From assembly GCF_001180025.1 (NCBI RefSeq), contig NZ_CVSK01000030.1, positions 124,001-188,000 of the forward strand: 64,000 bases of DNA, given 5' to 3'. This document shows, one piece after another, positions 24,394 through 33,983 of this stretch (positions are counted from its first letter, which is position 1; the number at the start of each line of letters is the position of its first letter). Both the position numbers and the translations under genes were made by a program. A model generated the notes under the pieces. It was not told the origin of the DNA and searched no databases. It worked only from the letters and a program-made list of their open reading frames with translations. Source of the DNA: Candidatus Pelagibacter communis (lineage in GTDB: Bacteria; Pseudomonadota; Alphaproteobacteria; Pelagibacterales; Pelagibacteraceae).

Positions 24394-24732
24394 ATGGATC
24401 AACAAACAAATGATTTAATAAAAAATGAAATTGAAAACAACGAAGTATGTTTGTTTATGAAAGGTACCCCTGACGCTCCACAATGTGGATTTTCAATGGC
24501 AACTTCAAATATTTTAAAAATCTTAGAAGTAAATTTTAAAGGTATTAATGTTTTAGAAAATCAAAATTTAAGAGAAGGTATTAAAGTTTTTAGTGACTGG
24601 CCAACAATACCACAACTTTATGTTAAAAATGAATTTATTGGTGGATGCGATATTGTTAAAGAAATGTATGAAAGTGGTGAATTGGCAAAACTTTTTGAAA
24701 GCAAAAATATAAATTTTAAGTCTAAAAGTTAA
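24394..24732 (+). CDS. grxD: monothiol glutaredoxin (Grx4 type)
   Basis: A 112-residue glutaredoxin with the single-cysteine CGFS active site (PDAPQCGFSMATS), the cis-proline region WPTIPQLYV and the GGCDIVKEM glutathione-binding motif. It handles 2Fe-2S clusters with BolA. It ends the purine cluster and is convergent with rpsD, their stop codons being adjacent. Confidence 0.95.
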   Translation: MDQQTNDLIKNEIENNEVCLFMKGTPDAPQCGFSMATSNILKILEVNFKGINVLENQNLREGIKVFSDWPTIPQLYVKNEFIGGCDIVKEMYESGELAKLFESKNINFKSKS

Positions 24733-25350
24733 TTATCTAGAATAATATTCAATCACCAGATTAGGCTCCATAACAATTGGGTATGGTACTTCTTCAAACT
24801 TTGGAACTCTAACAAACTTTAATTTTTTGTTTTTTTCATCCATCTGAATATATTCTGGAGTTTCTCTTTCTTTATTAGCAAGAGCAATATCGATTATTGC
24901 AAGTTGTTTTGATTTATCTCTTATTTCAATTGTATCTTCTTCTCTAATTAAATAACTTCCAATATTCACTTTTTTACCATTTACTTTTACATGGCCATGA
25001 TTGATTAATTGTCTAGCTGAAAAAATTGTTGTTGCAAATTTTGCTCTGTAAATTACAGCATCTAATCTTCTTTCAAGAAGACCAATTAAATTTTCTCCAG
25101 TATCACCTTTAAGCATTACTGCTTTTTTGTAGATATTTCTAAATTGTCTCTCGTTAATGTTGCCATAATATGCTTTTAATTTTTGTTTAGCTTGAAGCTG
25201 TATTCCATAATCAGATGGCTTTGATGTTTTTGTTTGTCCATGTTGTCCTGGTCCATAGGCTCTAGTATTAAAAGGACTTTTAGGTCTTCCCCAAAGGTTA
25301 ACTTTTAATCTTCTGTCTACTTTATGTTTAGAGTTTAATCTTTTTGTCAT
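24733..25350 (-). CDS. rpsD: 30S ribosomal protein S4
   Basis: A 205-residue S4. The N-terminal arm has [18 protein letters not shown] and the S4 RNA-binding domain [40 protein letters not shown] is typical. It is a primary 16S rRNA binder in 30S assembly. It stands apart from the usual ribosomal operons, as in other alphaproteobacteria, and is transcribed alone or from the trmJ group. Confidence 0.97.
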   Translation of the reverse strand: MTKRLNSKHKVDRRLKVNLWGRPKSPFNTRAYGPGQHGQTKTSKPSDYGIQLQAKQKLKAYYGNINERQFRNIYKKAVMLKGDTGENLIGLLERRLDAVIYRAKFATTIFSARQLINHGHVKVNGKKVNIGSYLIREEDTIEIRDKSKQLAIIDIALANKERETPEYIQMDEKNKKLKFVRVPKFEEVPYPIVMEPNLVIEYYSR

Positions 25351-25390
25351 TTGATAGTGGGCTTTATAAACTTACTCATCATTTTGTCAA

Positions 25391-26104
25391 TCAACGTTTT
25401 TTACCTAAACTTGCAAATACCCCAGATAAAATACGTATTTCTTTGGTTGATAATTCCATCCTATAAAAAATATTCCTCAAGTTTTCAAGCATTATCGGTT
25501 TCTTCTCTTTTGATTTAAAAAAATTAATCTCTTCAAGATTCTGTATACAAAGTCTAGCCATAGCAACTATCTCTTTTTTAGATGCTGATTTGACTTTATT
25601 TGATTTCTTAAACGAAGATGCTTTTGAATTAATTATGCTTGATAGATATTGAGCAATTATTATTAAGCTATGAGATAGATTTAATGATTTAAAATCAGGA
25701 TTAGTCGGAATTTGAAGAGTATAATTTGCATAGCTTATTTCATTATTTGATAGACCAGATGCTTCTGAGCCAAATAAAAAAGCTATTTTCTTTTTATAAT
25801 TTATTTTTTTTAAATCTTCTAATTGAATATGTTTAATATTTTTATTTCTAAATCGTGCTGATGTTGCAATTACAATATCAATATTTTTTAAAGATTTTTC
25901 TAAATTTTCAAAATTTTTTGCCTTGTTAATTATATTTTTTGCTCCTACTGAGGTTGCTAAAATTTTATCATTTGGAAATATTGGTTTAGGATCAATAACA
26001 ATAAGTTTATTAAAATTAAAATTTTTCATTCCTCTTGCACATGCTCCTATATTTTCTGAGAGTTGAGGTTTGTGTAAGATGAAAGAAATATTATTAACAG
26101 ACAT
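25391..26104 (-). CDS. trmJ: tRNA/rRNA 2'-O-methyltransferase, TrmJ-like (SPOUT)
   Basis: A 237-residue SPOUT enzyme with the TrmH-family motifs LHKPQLSENIGACARGMKNFNF at the N-terminus, LFGSEASGLSNNE and LQIPTNPDFKSLNLSHSLIIIAQYL. TrmJ methylates position 32 of tRNAs. The C-terminal roughly 70 residues are the helical extension of this subgroup. It is coupled to the DUF1989 gene by one base. Confidence 0.88.
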   Translation of the reverse strand: MSVNNISFILHKPQLSENIGACARGMKNFNFNKLIVIDPKPIFPNDKILATSVGAKNIINKAKNFENLEKSLKNIDIVIATSARFRNKNIKHIQLEDLKKINYKKKIAFLFGSEASGLSNNEISYANYTLQIPTNPDFKSLNLSHSLIIIAQYLSSIINSKASSFKKSNKVKSASKKEIVAMARLCIQNLEEINFFKSKEKKPIMLENLRNIFYRMELSTKEIRILSGVFASLGKKR

Positions 26105-26967
26105 TAATCTATGCCATGATTTCTGTTATAATTGGAAATAGCTGATGGTTTAATATCATTTAAATATTTTGAATCTACTGACCAAATAGAAACTTTTAAT
26201 GGATAACATTTTGCAACATCAGATGAGTGTTCAGATCCACAATCACCTCCTGGGCAAGCAGAAAGAGCACCCAATAAATCTGTTTCAGCAAAAAATTCTA
26301 AATAATCACCAGGTCTAACTGGACTTGCTTTCATAAAGTATTGTTTAGTATCATTGGTAAATCCAGTTAACATAAAAACATTTAATACATCATGAACTAT
26401 TTTTTCTGCGTGGTCTAATTGAACATTTTTTTCTTTGACCAAAGCTCTTGTTAAATTTGAATGACAACAATAATGATAATCGTTATCGGTCAAAAGTTTT
26501 GATGTATACGGATCACATCTAGTACCAATTACATCATGAACAGATCCTCCATCTTTATCATAATCATACCAATCCAAAGTATCCCAAGTTATTGTTGCTA
26601 AAGATCTTAGATAGGGAAAACTACTAAACATTTTATCTCCAACAGAAAGATGGGTTCCATAGAGTGCTCTTGTTTTTCCTGAATAAAATTTTTCATCTAA
26701 ATTATTTAAATTAAATAAATTTAAATCACCTACTTGAGGTCCCTCTACGCTTTCAATTCTAAAAAACTCACCAAATTTAACTTCAAACGTTTTTGCATCT
26801 CTTGGGGGTATTATAACTTCCTCCTTTTTAACCAAGTGTTCTCGAGCAGAATGTAAAATACTTAAATTTTTTTCTTCAATATTGGTATTTGGATAACAAA
26901 CTATTGGTTTTGCTCCTATTCTATCTTTTAGATCAGATGGTTTTTCTGAAAATTTTTTAATTTTCAT
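26104..26967 (-). CDS. DUF1989 (urea carboxylase-associated) family protein
   Basis: A 287-residue protein with the family core: PPRDAKTFEVKFGEFFRIESVEGPQVGDLNLFN, HDVIGTRCDPYTSKLL, HSNLTRALVKE and CPGGDCGSEHSSDVAKC. Conserved His/Cys residues suggest a metal-binding cupin-like site. Members often neighbour urea-carboxylase or aminomethyl genes. Here it stands between cimA and trmJ, so its job is unclear. Confidence 0.82.
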   Translation of the reverse strand: MKIKKFSEKPSDLKDRIGAKPIVCYPNTNIEEKNLSILHSAREHLVKKEEVIIPPRDAKTFEVKFGEFFRIESVEGPQVGDLNLFNLNNLDEKFYSGKTRALYGTHLSVGDKMFSSFPYLRSLATITWDTLDWYDYDKDGGSVHDVIGTRCDPYTSKLLTDNDYHYCCHSNLTRALVKEKNVQLDHAEKIVHDVLNVFMLTGFTNDTKQYFMKASPVRPGDYLEFFAETDLLGALSACPGGDCGSEHSSDVAKCYPLKVSIWSVDSKYLNDIKPSAISNYNRNHGID

Positions 26968-26969
26968 TC

Positions 26970-28571
26970 TTACGAACTTCCAGGAGCTTTATCCTTAAAT
27001 AACTTGTAATCTAAACTATCAACAAGAGCTTTGAAAGATGCATCAATGATATTTGGAGATACTCCAATAGTAAACCAATTAACACCTTTAGAATCTGTAC
27101 TTTCAATACTAACTCTTGTTACAGCTTCTGTACCAGTGTTTAAAATCCTAACTTTGTAATCAACTAATCTTAAATCTTTTAAATATTCTGAATATTTAGC
27201 AAGCTTGTTAACATTCTTTCTAATTGCATTATCTAGAGCATTAACGGGTCCGTTTCCTTGTCCTTCACACAAAATTTTATCTCCATCTACTTCTAATTGA
27301 GCTTTTGCATATGAAACTATTTCCCCTGCATTATCTTTCTTTACCGAAACATCATATTCATTAATTGAAATATATCTTGGTATCTCCCCCATTAATCTTC
27401 GAGCTAGCAGCTCAAAGGATGCATCAGCACCATCATAACTATAACCAATAAATTCTCGATCTTTCACTTCATCTAAAAGTTTTTTAATTTTTGGATCACT
27501 TTTTTCAACTTTAATTCCTATTGAATTCAATCTCGACATTATGTTTGATTGTCCCGATTGATCTGAAACAACTATATTTCTAGAGTTTCCAACTTCTTCT
27601 GGATTTATATGTTCATAAGTTTTTGGGTCTTTTTGAACTGCAGAAACATGCATACCACCCTTGTGGGAAAAAGCAGAAGCTCCAACATAAGGTAAATGTT
27701 TATTAGGTTTTCTATTTAATATCTCATCTAATAATCTTGAGCATTGAGTTAAGTTTTTTAAATTTTCTCTTTTAATATTTAATTCAAACTTATCTGAAAA
27801 ATCTTTCTTTAAAAAAAATGAAGGAATTAATGACATCAAATTAGCATTTCCACATCTTTCACCCAAACCATTGATTGTACCCTGCACTTGTCTAGCACCT
27901 GCTTGAACTGCAGCAAGACTATTAGCTACTGCATTTTCGGTATCATTATGAGCATGTATTCCTAAATTTTTTCCTGGAATTTGCTTGGTTACTTTAGATA
28001 CAATTTCTGTTATTTCGTGTGGAAGTGTACCGCCGTTAGTATCACATAATATAATCCATCTAGCACCATTATCAAAAGCTGCTTTTAAACATGACATTGC
28101 ATATTCTGGATTAGCTTTATATCCATCAAAAAAATGTTCAGCATCAAACATGAACTCTTTGCCAGATTTAACAATGTGTTTTGTACTTTCACTTATATTC
28201 ATTAAATTCTGTTCATTGCTTATTCCTAATGCGACATCCACTTGAAAATCCCATGATTTTCCAAACAAGCAAACAGAAGTACTTTTTGAATTAATTAATG
28301 ATGATAGCATAGGGTCATTTTCTGCACTGTGTTCAGATTTTTTAGTCATTCCAAACGCAGTTAATTTCGTTGTTTTAAAATTATGATCCTTATTGAAAAA
28401 CTCAGTATCGGTTGGATTTGCTCCTGGCCATCCTCCCTCAACATAATCCACACCTAATTTATCTAATGCTGATGAGATTTTTTCCTTATCATCAATTGAA
28501 AAATCTACACCTTGGGTTTGTGCGCCATCACGTAGTGTTGTGTCAAATATATAAAGTTGTTCTTTGCTCAT
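26970..28571 (-). CDS. cimA: (R)-citramalate synthase
   Basis: A 533-residue member of the isopropylmalate synthase family: DTTLRDGAQTQGVDFS at the start, the metal-binding HAHNDTENAVANSL, and a C-terminal LeuA regulatory domain (about 390-530). The GAQTQG start and length match CimA, which makes citramalate from pyruvate and acetyl-CoA for threonine-independent isoleucine synthesis. It overlaps the end of cysS by 4 bases. Confidence 0.93.
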   Translation of the reverse strand: MSKEQLYIFDTTLRDGAQTQGVDFSIDDKEKISSALDKLGVDYVEGGWPGANPTDTEFFNKDHNFKTTKLTAFGMTKKSEHSAENDPMLSSLINSKSTSVCLFGKSWDFQVDVALGISNEQNLMNISESTKHIVKSGKEFMFDAEHFFDGYKANPEYAMSCLKAAFDNGARWIILCDTNGGTLPHEITEIVSKVTKQIPGKNLGIHAHNDTENAVANSLAAVQAGARQVQGTINGLGERCGNANLMSLIPSFFLKKDFSDKFELNIKRENLKNLTQCSRLLDEILNRKPNKHLPYVGASAFSHKGGMHVSAVQKDPKTYEHINPEEVGNSRNIVVSDQSGQSNIMSRLNSIGIKVEKSDPKIKKLLDEVKDREFIGYSYDGADASFELLARRLMGEIPRYISINEYDVSVKKDNAGEIVSYAKAQLEVDGDKILCEGQGNGPVNALDNAIRKNVNKLAKYSEYLKDLRLVDYKVRILNTGTEAVTRVSIESTDSKGVNWFTIGVSPNIIDASFKALVDSLDYKLFKDKAPGSS

Positions 28572-29923
28572 TTAAATTTCCATGTCGTTTTACCATCTTT
28601 ATCTTCTATTAAAACACCTTTGTCTAAAAGGTCATTTCTAATTTTATCAGCTTCTTCGTAATTTTTGTTCTCTCTGGCCTTATTTCTTTCCTGAATTTTT
28701 TGTAAAATTTCTTTTTCAGAAATTAAAGCTTTGCTAATTTTAAATTTAAGCCAATTTTCTTTACTTTCCTTTAATAGTCCTACAAATTGACAAGCAGAAA
28801 CAAATAAAGATTTATCTTCATTGTTACCTTTTTGAGCTTTGTCATATAGTTGATGTAAATTAGCAATGTATCCAGGTGTGTTTAAATCATCGTAAAGTGG
28901 CTGAAGGATTTCATCAGAAACTTTAGAATTGTTTTCAATATCTAAATATGAATTGTACCATTTATTTATCGTGTTTTGACAATCGTCCAGAAGTTTATCA
29001 TTCCAATCTAATGGTTGTTTATAATGTGCGCTTAGTAAAGCTAATCTTAAAACTTGGCCGCTAATCTTATTTCTAAAATCTTTTATTTTTAAAATATTTC
29101 CCTGAGACTTGGCCATCTTTTCATTAGACATAGTGATGAATGCATTATGCATCCAAAATTTTGCAAATATTTTTGTATCATTAGCACATCTTGATTGAGC
29201 TATTTCATTTTCATGATGAGGAAATAACAAATCTATACCACCTCCATGAACATCAAACTCATCTCCTAAAAATTTCTTTGACATTGCTGAACACTCAAGA
29301 TGCCATCCTGGCCTTCCTTTTCCCCATGGAGACTCCCATGATGGTTCATCATCTTCTGAAGGTTTCCATAAAACAAAATCTTCTGAATTTTTTTTATTTT
29401 CACTGACTTCTACTCTTGATCCAGCAATAAGCTCATCTAATTTTTTATTTGAGAGTTGACCATAATCCTTGAATTTTTTAACCTCAAAATAAACATGCTT
29501 ATTATTCTCATAAGCAAATTCTTTTTTTATTAATTCAGAAATCATTTCAATCATCAAATCTATATTTTCTGTTGCTTTAGGTTGATGGGTTGGCTCCTCA
29601 CAATTTAAGTAATGACAATCTTTACTAAAACTTTCAGTTACTTTGCTTGTTAATTCTGAAATTGAAATGTTATTTTCTTTTGAAGATTTAATAATTTTAT
29701 CATCCACATCTGTAATATTTCGCACATAAGTAACTTTAGGATAATTTTTTTTAAAAATTTTAAATAGAATATCGAATACAACTATTGGTCTCGCGTTCCC
29801 AATATGGGGATCATCATAAACTGTTGGACCACACACATACATTCTAATGTTATTTTTATCTAGTGGAACAAACTTCTCTTTTTTATTTGTTAGATTGTTT
29901 GTTAAAAAAATATCTTTACTCAT
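28568..29923 (-). CDS. cysS: cysteinyl-tRNA synthetase
   Basis: A 451-residue class I synthetase. It has the HIGH-type motif PHIGNARPIV, the KMSKS-type motif KMAKSQGNILK, zinc ligands (C in MYVCGPTVYDDPHIG, later C/H in HLECSAMSKKFLG and HHENEIAQS) and the DALR anticodon-binding region. It is the first gene of a cysS-cimA-DUF1989-trmJ unit, directly downstream of the nadE terminator. Confidence 0.97.
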   Translation of the reverse strand: MSKDIFLTNNLTNKKEKFVPLDKNNIRMYVCGPTVYDDPHIGNARPIVVFDILFKIFKKNYPKVTYVRNITDVDDKIIKSSKENNISISELTSKVTESFSKDCHYLNCEEPTHQPKATENIDLMIEMISELIKKEFAYENNKHVYFEVKKFKDYGQLSNKKLDELIAGSRVEVSENKKNSEDFVLWKPSEDDEPSWESPWGKGRPGWHLECSAMSKKFLGDEFDVHGGGIDLLFPHHENEIAQSRCANDTKIFAKFWMHNAFITMSNEKMAKSQGNILKIKDFRNKISGQVLRLALLSAHYKQPLDWNDKLLDDCQNTINKWYNSYLDIENNSKVSDEILQPLYDDLNTPGYIANLHQLYDKAQKGNNEDKSLFVSACQFVGLLKESKENWLKFKISKALISEKEILQKIQERNKARENKNYEEADKIRNDLLDKGVLIEDKDGKTTWKFK

Positions 29924-29941
29924 TATTTTAGGAATATACTT

Positions 29942-29966
29942 AAAAAATAGATTTGTGAATCTATTT
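29942..29966 (-). terminator. intrinsic terminator after nadE
   Basis: On the minus strand, just behind the nadE stop codon, a perfect 9-base-pair stem AAATAGATT/AATCTATTT with a 4-base loop is followed by six U. It ends the glmU-domain/glmS/DAHP-synthase/nadE transcript before cysS. Its stem is AT-rich, so efficiency is uncertain. Confidence 0.7.
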
Positions 29967-29968
29967 GA

Positions 29969-30706
29969 TTAATTTGGAATTTTGCATACAGGAATTGGCT
30001 CCATTTTATGCAAATTTTGTTTTCTTATAGTTTCGTATTTAGCTCGATTAGCTGAATTAGGATTATCCATAGCTTCTTCTAATTCTTGATATTTTAGTCC
30101 TAGTTGCCCTTCATCAGTTCTTCCGTCGTCCCATAATCCATCCGTAGGGGCCGCATCTATAATTTCTTTTAAAATTCCAAGCTCTTTGCCAAGCTCCCAA
30201 ACTTCAGTTTTATTACAATCAGCTATAGGAGATATGTCTACTCCACCATCTCCGTATTTTGTGTAAAACCCTACACCAAAATCCTCAACTTTATTTCCAG
30301 TACCTACAACTATTCCTTTATTCGCTGCAGCAACTTGATAAAGCGTTGTCATTCTCAATCTAGCTCTAGAGTTCGCCATCCCATGTTCGTTATCAAAATT
30401 TGATAAACTGGAACTAAAAGCCAAAAATAACTCATCTAAATTAATAGTATGTGCCTCAACATTTTTAAAATTTTTAACTAGCCACTCTTGATGCTTTAAG
30501 CTTAAATCATGTTGATGTGATTTCTGTTTGATTGGCATTGACAAAACAATAGTTTTTAAACCTGTCATTGCACTTAAAGTGCTAGATACTGAAGAATCTA
30601 TTCCTCCAGAAATTCCTATAACCAATGACTCTGCCCTAATTGGCATATTATTTACATAATTTTTAATCCAACTAGAAATAAAATTTACTTTTTCTGAGAC
30701 ATTCAT
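29969..30706 (-). CDS. nadE: NH3-dependent NAD+ synthetase
   Basis: A 245-residue enzyme with the SGGIDSS P-loop (about residue 30) and GTGNKVEDFGVGFYTKYGDGGVDISPIADC. It lacks the N-terminal glutaminase domain, so it uses free ammonia to amidate deamido-NAD. It is last in its transcript. Together with nadK in this window it gives the last two steps of NADP synthesis. Confidence 0.95.
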   Translation of the reverse strand: MNVSEKVNFISSWIKNYVNNMPIRAESLVIGISGGIDSSVSSTLSAMTGLKTIVLSMPIKQKSHQHDLSLKHQEWLVKNFKNVEAHTINLDELFLAFSSSLSNFDNEHGMANSRARLRMTTLYQVAAANKGIVVGTGNKVEDFGVGFYTKYGDGGVDISPIADCNKTEVWELGKELGILKEIIDAAPTDGLWDDGRTDEGQLGLKYQELEEAMDNPNSANRAKYETIRKQNLHKMEPIPVCKIPN

Positions 30707-30744
30707 GATTTAACAGTATTAGATATTTATAATTTTACAATGTC

Positions 30745-32130
30745 TTAAGATGCCGCTCTATCTGCGTTTTTAGAATAAGAGCTATTCTTTTTAATCTCAT
30801 CTGAAATTAAGAAAGCTAATTCTAGAGCTTGGTTTGCATTTAGTCTTGGGTCACAATGTGTGTGATATCTTGATGATAAGTCTTTTTCAGATATCTTCTG
30901 TGCTCCACCAATACATTCTGTTACATCTTGACCAGTTAATTCTATATGTAAACCACCAGCGTAACTTCCTTCGCTTTGATGACATGCAAATACATTTTTA
31001 ACTTCTTTTAAAACACTGTTAAATGGTCTTGTTTTAAATCCTGTCGCAGCTTTTACTGTATTTCCATGACAAGGATCACACGACCAAATTACATTTAAAC
31101 CTTCTTTTTTTATTGCCCTAATTAATTTCGGTAAAAATTTTGAAACATTATCTGCACCAAATCTTGATATTAGTGTGATTTTACCTTTTTCATTCTTTGG
31201 GTTTATTCTATTACAAAGATCAATTAAATCATCAGCCTTTAAGGTTGGTCCACATTTAATTCCTATTGGATTTTCTATACCTCTACAAAACTCAACATGA
31301 CCACCATCCAATTGTCTTGTTCTATCTCCAATCCAAACAAAATGAGCAGATGTATCATGATTTTCTCCAGTTGTAGAGTCTGTTCTTGTCATTGTTTCTT
31401 CGAAAGGAAGTAGTAATGCTTCGTGTGATGTCCAGAAGTTAACAGTTTTTAATCTTCTGTTAAAATCTGAATTAATTCCACATGCATCCATGAAAGCTAG
31501 CGCATTTGCAATATTATCTTCTAATTCTTTAAATCTTTTTAATTCAGGTGAATTTTTGATGAAACCTAAATTCCAATTGTGAACGTTCTTAAGATCTGCA
31601 AAACCTCCATGACAGAATGCTCTTATTAAGTTTAAGGTTGCAGCTGATTGTGAGTATGCCTTAAATAATCTTTTAGGATCTGGAACTCTAGCCTTTTCTG
31701 TAAATTCCATAGCATTTATATTGTCACCTAAATAACTCGGAAGCTCTACTCCATCTTTTATTTCTGTCGGTGCACTTCTAGGTTTTGAAAATTGTCCAGC
31801 TATTCTTCCAACTTTTACTACTGGTAATGAAGCTGAGTAAGTTAAAACTAGTGACATTTGCAACATTAGTTTAAATGTATCTCTAATATTATCTGGATTA
31901 AATTCTGCAAAACTCTCAGCACAATCTCCACCCTGAAGTAAAAACGCTTTTCCGTCTACAACATCAGCCAACTGACTTTTCAGATGTCTAGTTTCTCCAG
32001 CAAATACTAACGGAGGAAATGTTCCTATCTTATCCAAAACTTTATCCAATTCTTTTTTATCTGGATAATCTGGAATGTGTTTTACAGGATATTTTCTCCA
32101 ACTATTTTTTTTCCAACTTTTCATATTCAA
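30745..32130 (-). CDS. 3-deoxy-7-phosphoheptulonate (DAHP) synthase, class II
   Basis: A 461-residue type II (plant-like) DAHP synthase: LLQGGDCAESFAEF, VGRIAGQFSKPRS, TSHEALLLPFEE, HFVWIGDRTRQLDGGHVEFCRGIENPIGIKCGP and HSEG-type metal-binding residues near the end. It makes DAHP from PEP and erythrose-4-phosphate, the first shikimate step. It lies between glmS and nadE in the same direction with about 30-base gaps. Confidence 0.95.
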   Translation of the reverse strand: MNMKSWKKNSWRKYPVKHIPDYPDKKELDKVLDKIGTFPPLVFAGETRHLKSQLADVVDGKAFLLQGGDCAESFAEFNPDNIRDTFKLMLQMSLVLTYSASLPVVKVGRIAGQFSKPRSAPTEIKDGVELPSYLGDNINAMEFTEKARVPDPKRLFKAYSQSAATLNLIRAFCHGGFADLKNVHNWNLGFIKNSPELKRFKELEDNIANALAFMDACGINSDFNRRLKTVNFWTSHEALLLPFEETMTRTDSTTGENHDTSAHFVWIGDRTRQLDGGHVEFCRGIENPIGIKCGPTLKADDLIDLCNRINPKNEKGKITLISRFGADNVSKFLPKLIRAIKKEGLNVIWSCDPCHGNTVKAATGFKTRPFNSVLKEVKNVFACHQSEGSYAGGLHIELTGQDVTECIGGAQKISEKDLSSRYHTHCDPRLNANQALELAFLISDEIKKNSSYSKNADRAAS

Positions 32131-32159
32131 CCTAAAGGTGTTTTAACAGAGTTTAAAGT

Positions 32160-33980
32160 TTATTCAACAGTGACAGATTTAGCCAAATTTCTAGGCTTAT
32201 CAATATCATAACCTTTTTTAAGAGCAGAGTAATATGCAAGCTTTTGAAGTGGAATAGTCAAAAGGAACGGAAGTAAGTCATCATTTGTGTTCTCAACTTC
32301 AATAGTTTCCCAAATATTTTCTGAAACAATTTCATCTTTACTTTTATTAGTTATTAATAATACCTTTGCTCCTCTGGCAATTACTTCCTGCATATTCGAA
32401 ATTGTTTTTTTATAATAATTATCTCTAGGAGCCAAAACTACTACAGGCATTCCCTCTTCAATTAAAGCTAATGGCCCATGTTTCATTTCTCCTGCTGGAT
32501 ATCCTTCAGCATGAATATATGAAAGTTCTTTAAGTTTTAGTGCACCTTCTAAAGCTATCGGATATGAATAACCTCTTCCTAAAAACATTGAACCCTTTGC
32601 CTCGTTAAATGTTGAGGATATTGCCTGGATGTCATTATCATGAAGTAATGTTTTTTCTATTAAGCCAGGCAAAGCTTTTAAGTCTTTAAGTTTTTCTTGG
32701 TATTGTTTTTTTTCTATTTCATTTCTCATTGATCCAAGTTTTAAAGCTAAAATATATAAAACAAGTATTTGACCTAGAAATGCTTTTGTTGATGCAACTC
32801 CAATTTCAGGTCCACAATGAATTGGTAAAACAAAATTAGAATCTCTTGCTATTGAGCTCTCGATTACATTAACTACAGCGCATGTTTTCATGCTGTTTTT
32901 GTTACATATATCTAAAGCTGCATAAGTATCTGCAGTCTCACCTGATTGAGAAACAAAGATATATAAAGTGTCTTTTTTAAATCTATTTTTTCTATATCTA
33001 AATTCTGACGCTATATCTATGTTTACATCTAAAGTTGTAAGTTCCTCAAACCAATATTTAGCCATTAAACAAGAATGGTATGCAGTTCCACATCCAATTA
33101 AAGTTATTGAATTAATCTCTTCTATTTTCCATGGAAAATTAAAAATATTTATCTCTTTATTTACATTATCTACGTATTCTTTTATTCCTGTTTTAATTGT
33201 TGTTGGTTGTTCTTCAATTTCTTTTGCCATAAAATGTTTGAAATCACCTTTGTCATAACTTGCTTCATCTGATGATAATTCTAATATTTTTTTATTAATT
33301 TTTTTTCCTTCTTCATTAAAAAAAAGAACTTGATCCTTTTTTACAAAACAGAATTCACCATCATCAAGATACGTAATCTTATTCGTCATAGATTTCAAAG
33401 CATAAGAGTCTGATCCTAGATAGTTTTCATTTGGACCATAGCCAACAGCTAGCGGTGATCCTCTTCTAGCACCAACTATTAAGTCTGGCATCTCTTTAAA
33501 AACAATTCCAAGAGCAAAGCTACCATGGAGTTGTTTTAATGTTTTTGTTATAGCTTCCTCGAGTTCTGAAGTTTTTAAATTTTCTGTTATTAAATGAACG
33601 ATTACTTCGGTATCTGTCTGTGATTTAAATTTATGACCTTTGTTAACTAAATGTTTTTTTAATATTGTAGAGTTTTCAATAATTCCATTGTGAACTACTG
33701 ATACATTATGAGAGGAATGAGGATGTGCATTTAAACTGTTAGGAATTCCATGAGTAGCCCATCTTACATGCCCTATACCAATGTTTCCTCTTAAGTTTTT
33801 TAAATCAAAATTATTTTCTAATTTATCTACTCTTCCTTCAGATTTTATTTCATTAATTTCACCATCTGAAAGTGTAGCTATACCTGCTGAATCATAGCCT
33901 CTGTATTCTAATTTTTTTAATGAATTAATTATATTTGCAGAAACAGGTTTGTTGCTAGATATTCCAATAATTCCACACAT
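32160..33980 (-). CDS. glmS: glutamine--fructose-6-phosphate aminotransferase
   Basis: A 606-residue GlmS. The N-terminal glutaminase starts MCGIIGI (catalytic Cys after Met removal) with GIGHVRWATHG and HNGIIEN. Two SIS domains follow (SQSGETADTYAAL; LGRGYSYPIALEGALKLKE), ending in the canonical PRNLAKSVTVE. It commits fructose-6-P to amino sugars. It is coupled (3-base gap) to the GlmU-like acetyltransferase gene. The short leader leaves no room for a glmS ribozyme. Confidence 0.97.
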   Translation of the reverse strand: MCGIIGISSNKPVSANIINSLKKLEYRGYDSAGIATLSDGEINEIKSEGRVDKLENNFDLKNLRGNIGIGHVRWATHGIPNSLNAHPHSSHNVSVVHNGIIENSTILKKHLVNKGHKFKSQTDTEVIVHLITENLKTSELEEAITKTLKQLHGSFALGIVFKEMPDLIVGARRGSPLAVGYGPNENYLGSDSYALKSMTNKITYLDDGEFCFVKKDQVLFFNEEGKKINKKILELSSDEASYDKGDFKHFMAKEIEEQPTTIKTGIKEYVDNVNKEINIFNFPWKIEEINSITLIGCGTAYHSCLMAKYWFEELTTLDVNIDIASEFRYRKNRFKKDTLYIFVSQSGETADTYAALDICNKNSMKTCAVVNVIESSIARDSNFVLPIHCGPEIGVASTKAFLGQILVLYILALKLGSMRNEIEKKQYQEKLKDLKALPGLIEKTLLHDNDIQAISSTFNEAKGSMFLGRGYSYPIALEGALKLKELSYIHAEGYPAGEMKHGPLALIEEGMPVVVLAPRDNYYKKTISNMQEVIARGAKVLLITNKSKDEIVSENIWETIEVENTNDDLLPFLLTIPLQKLAYYSALKKGYDIDKPRNLAKSVTVE

Positions 33981-33983
33981 AAA

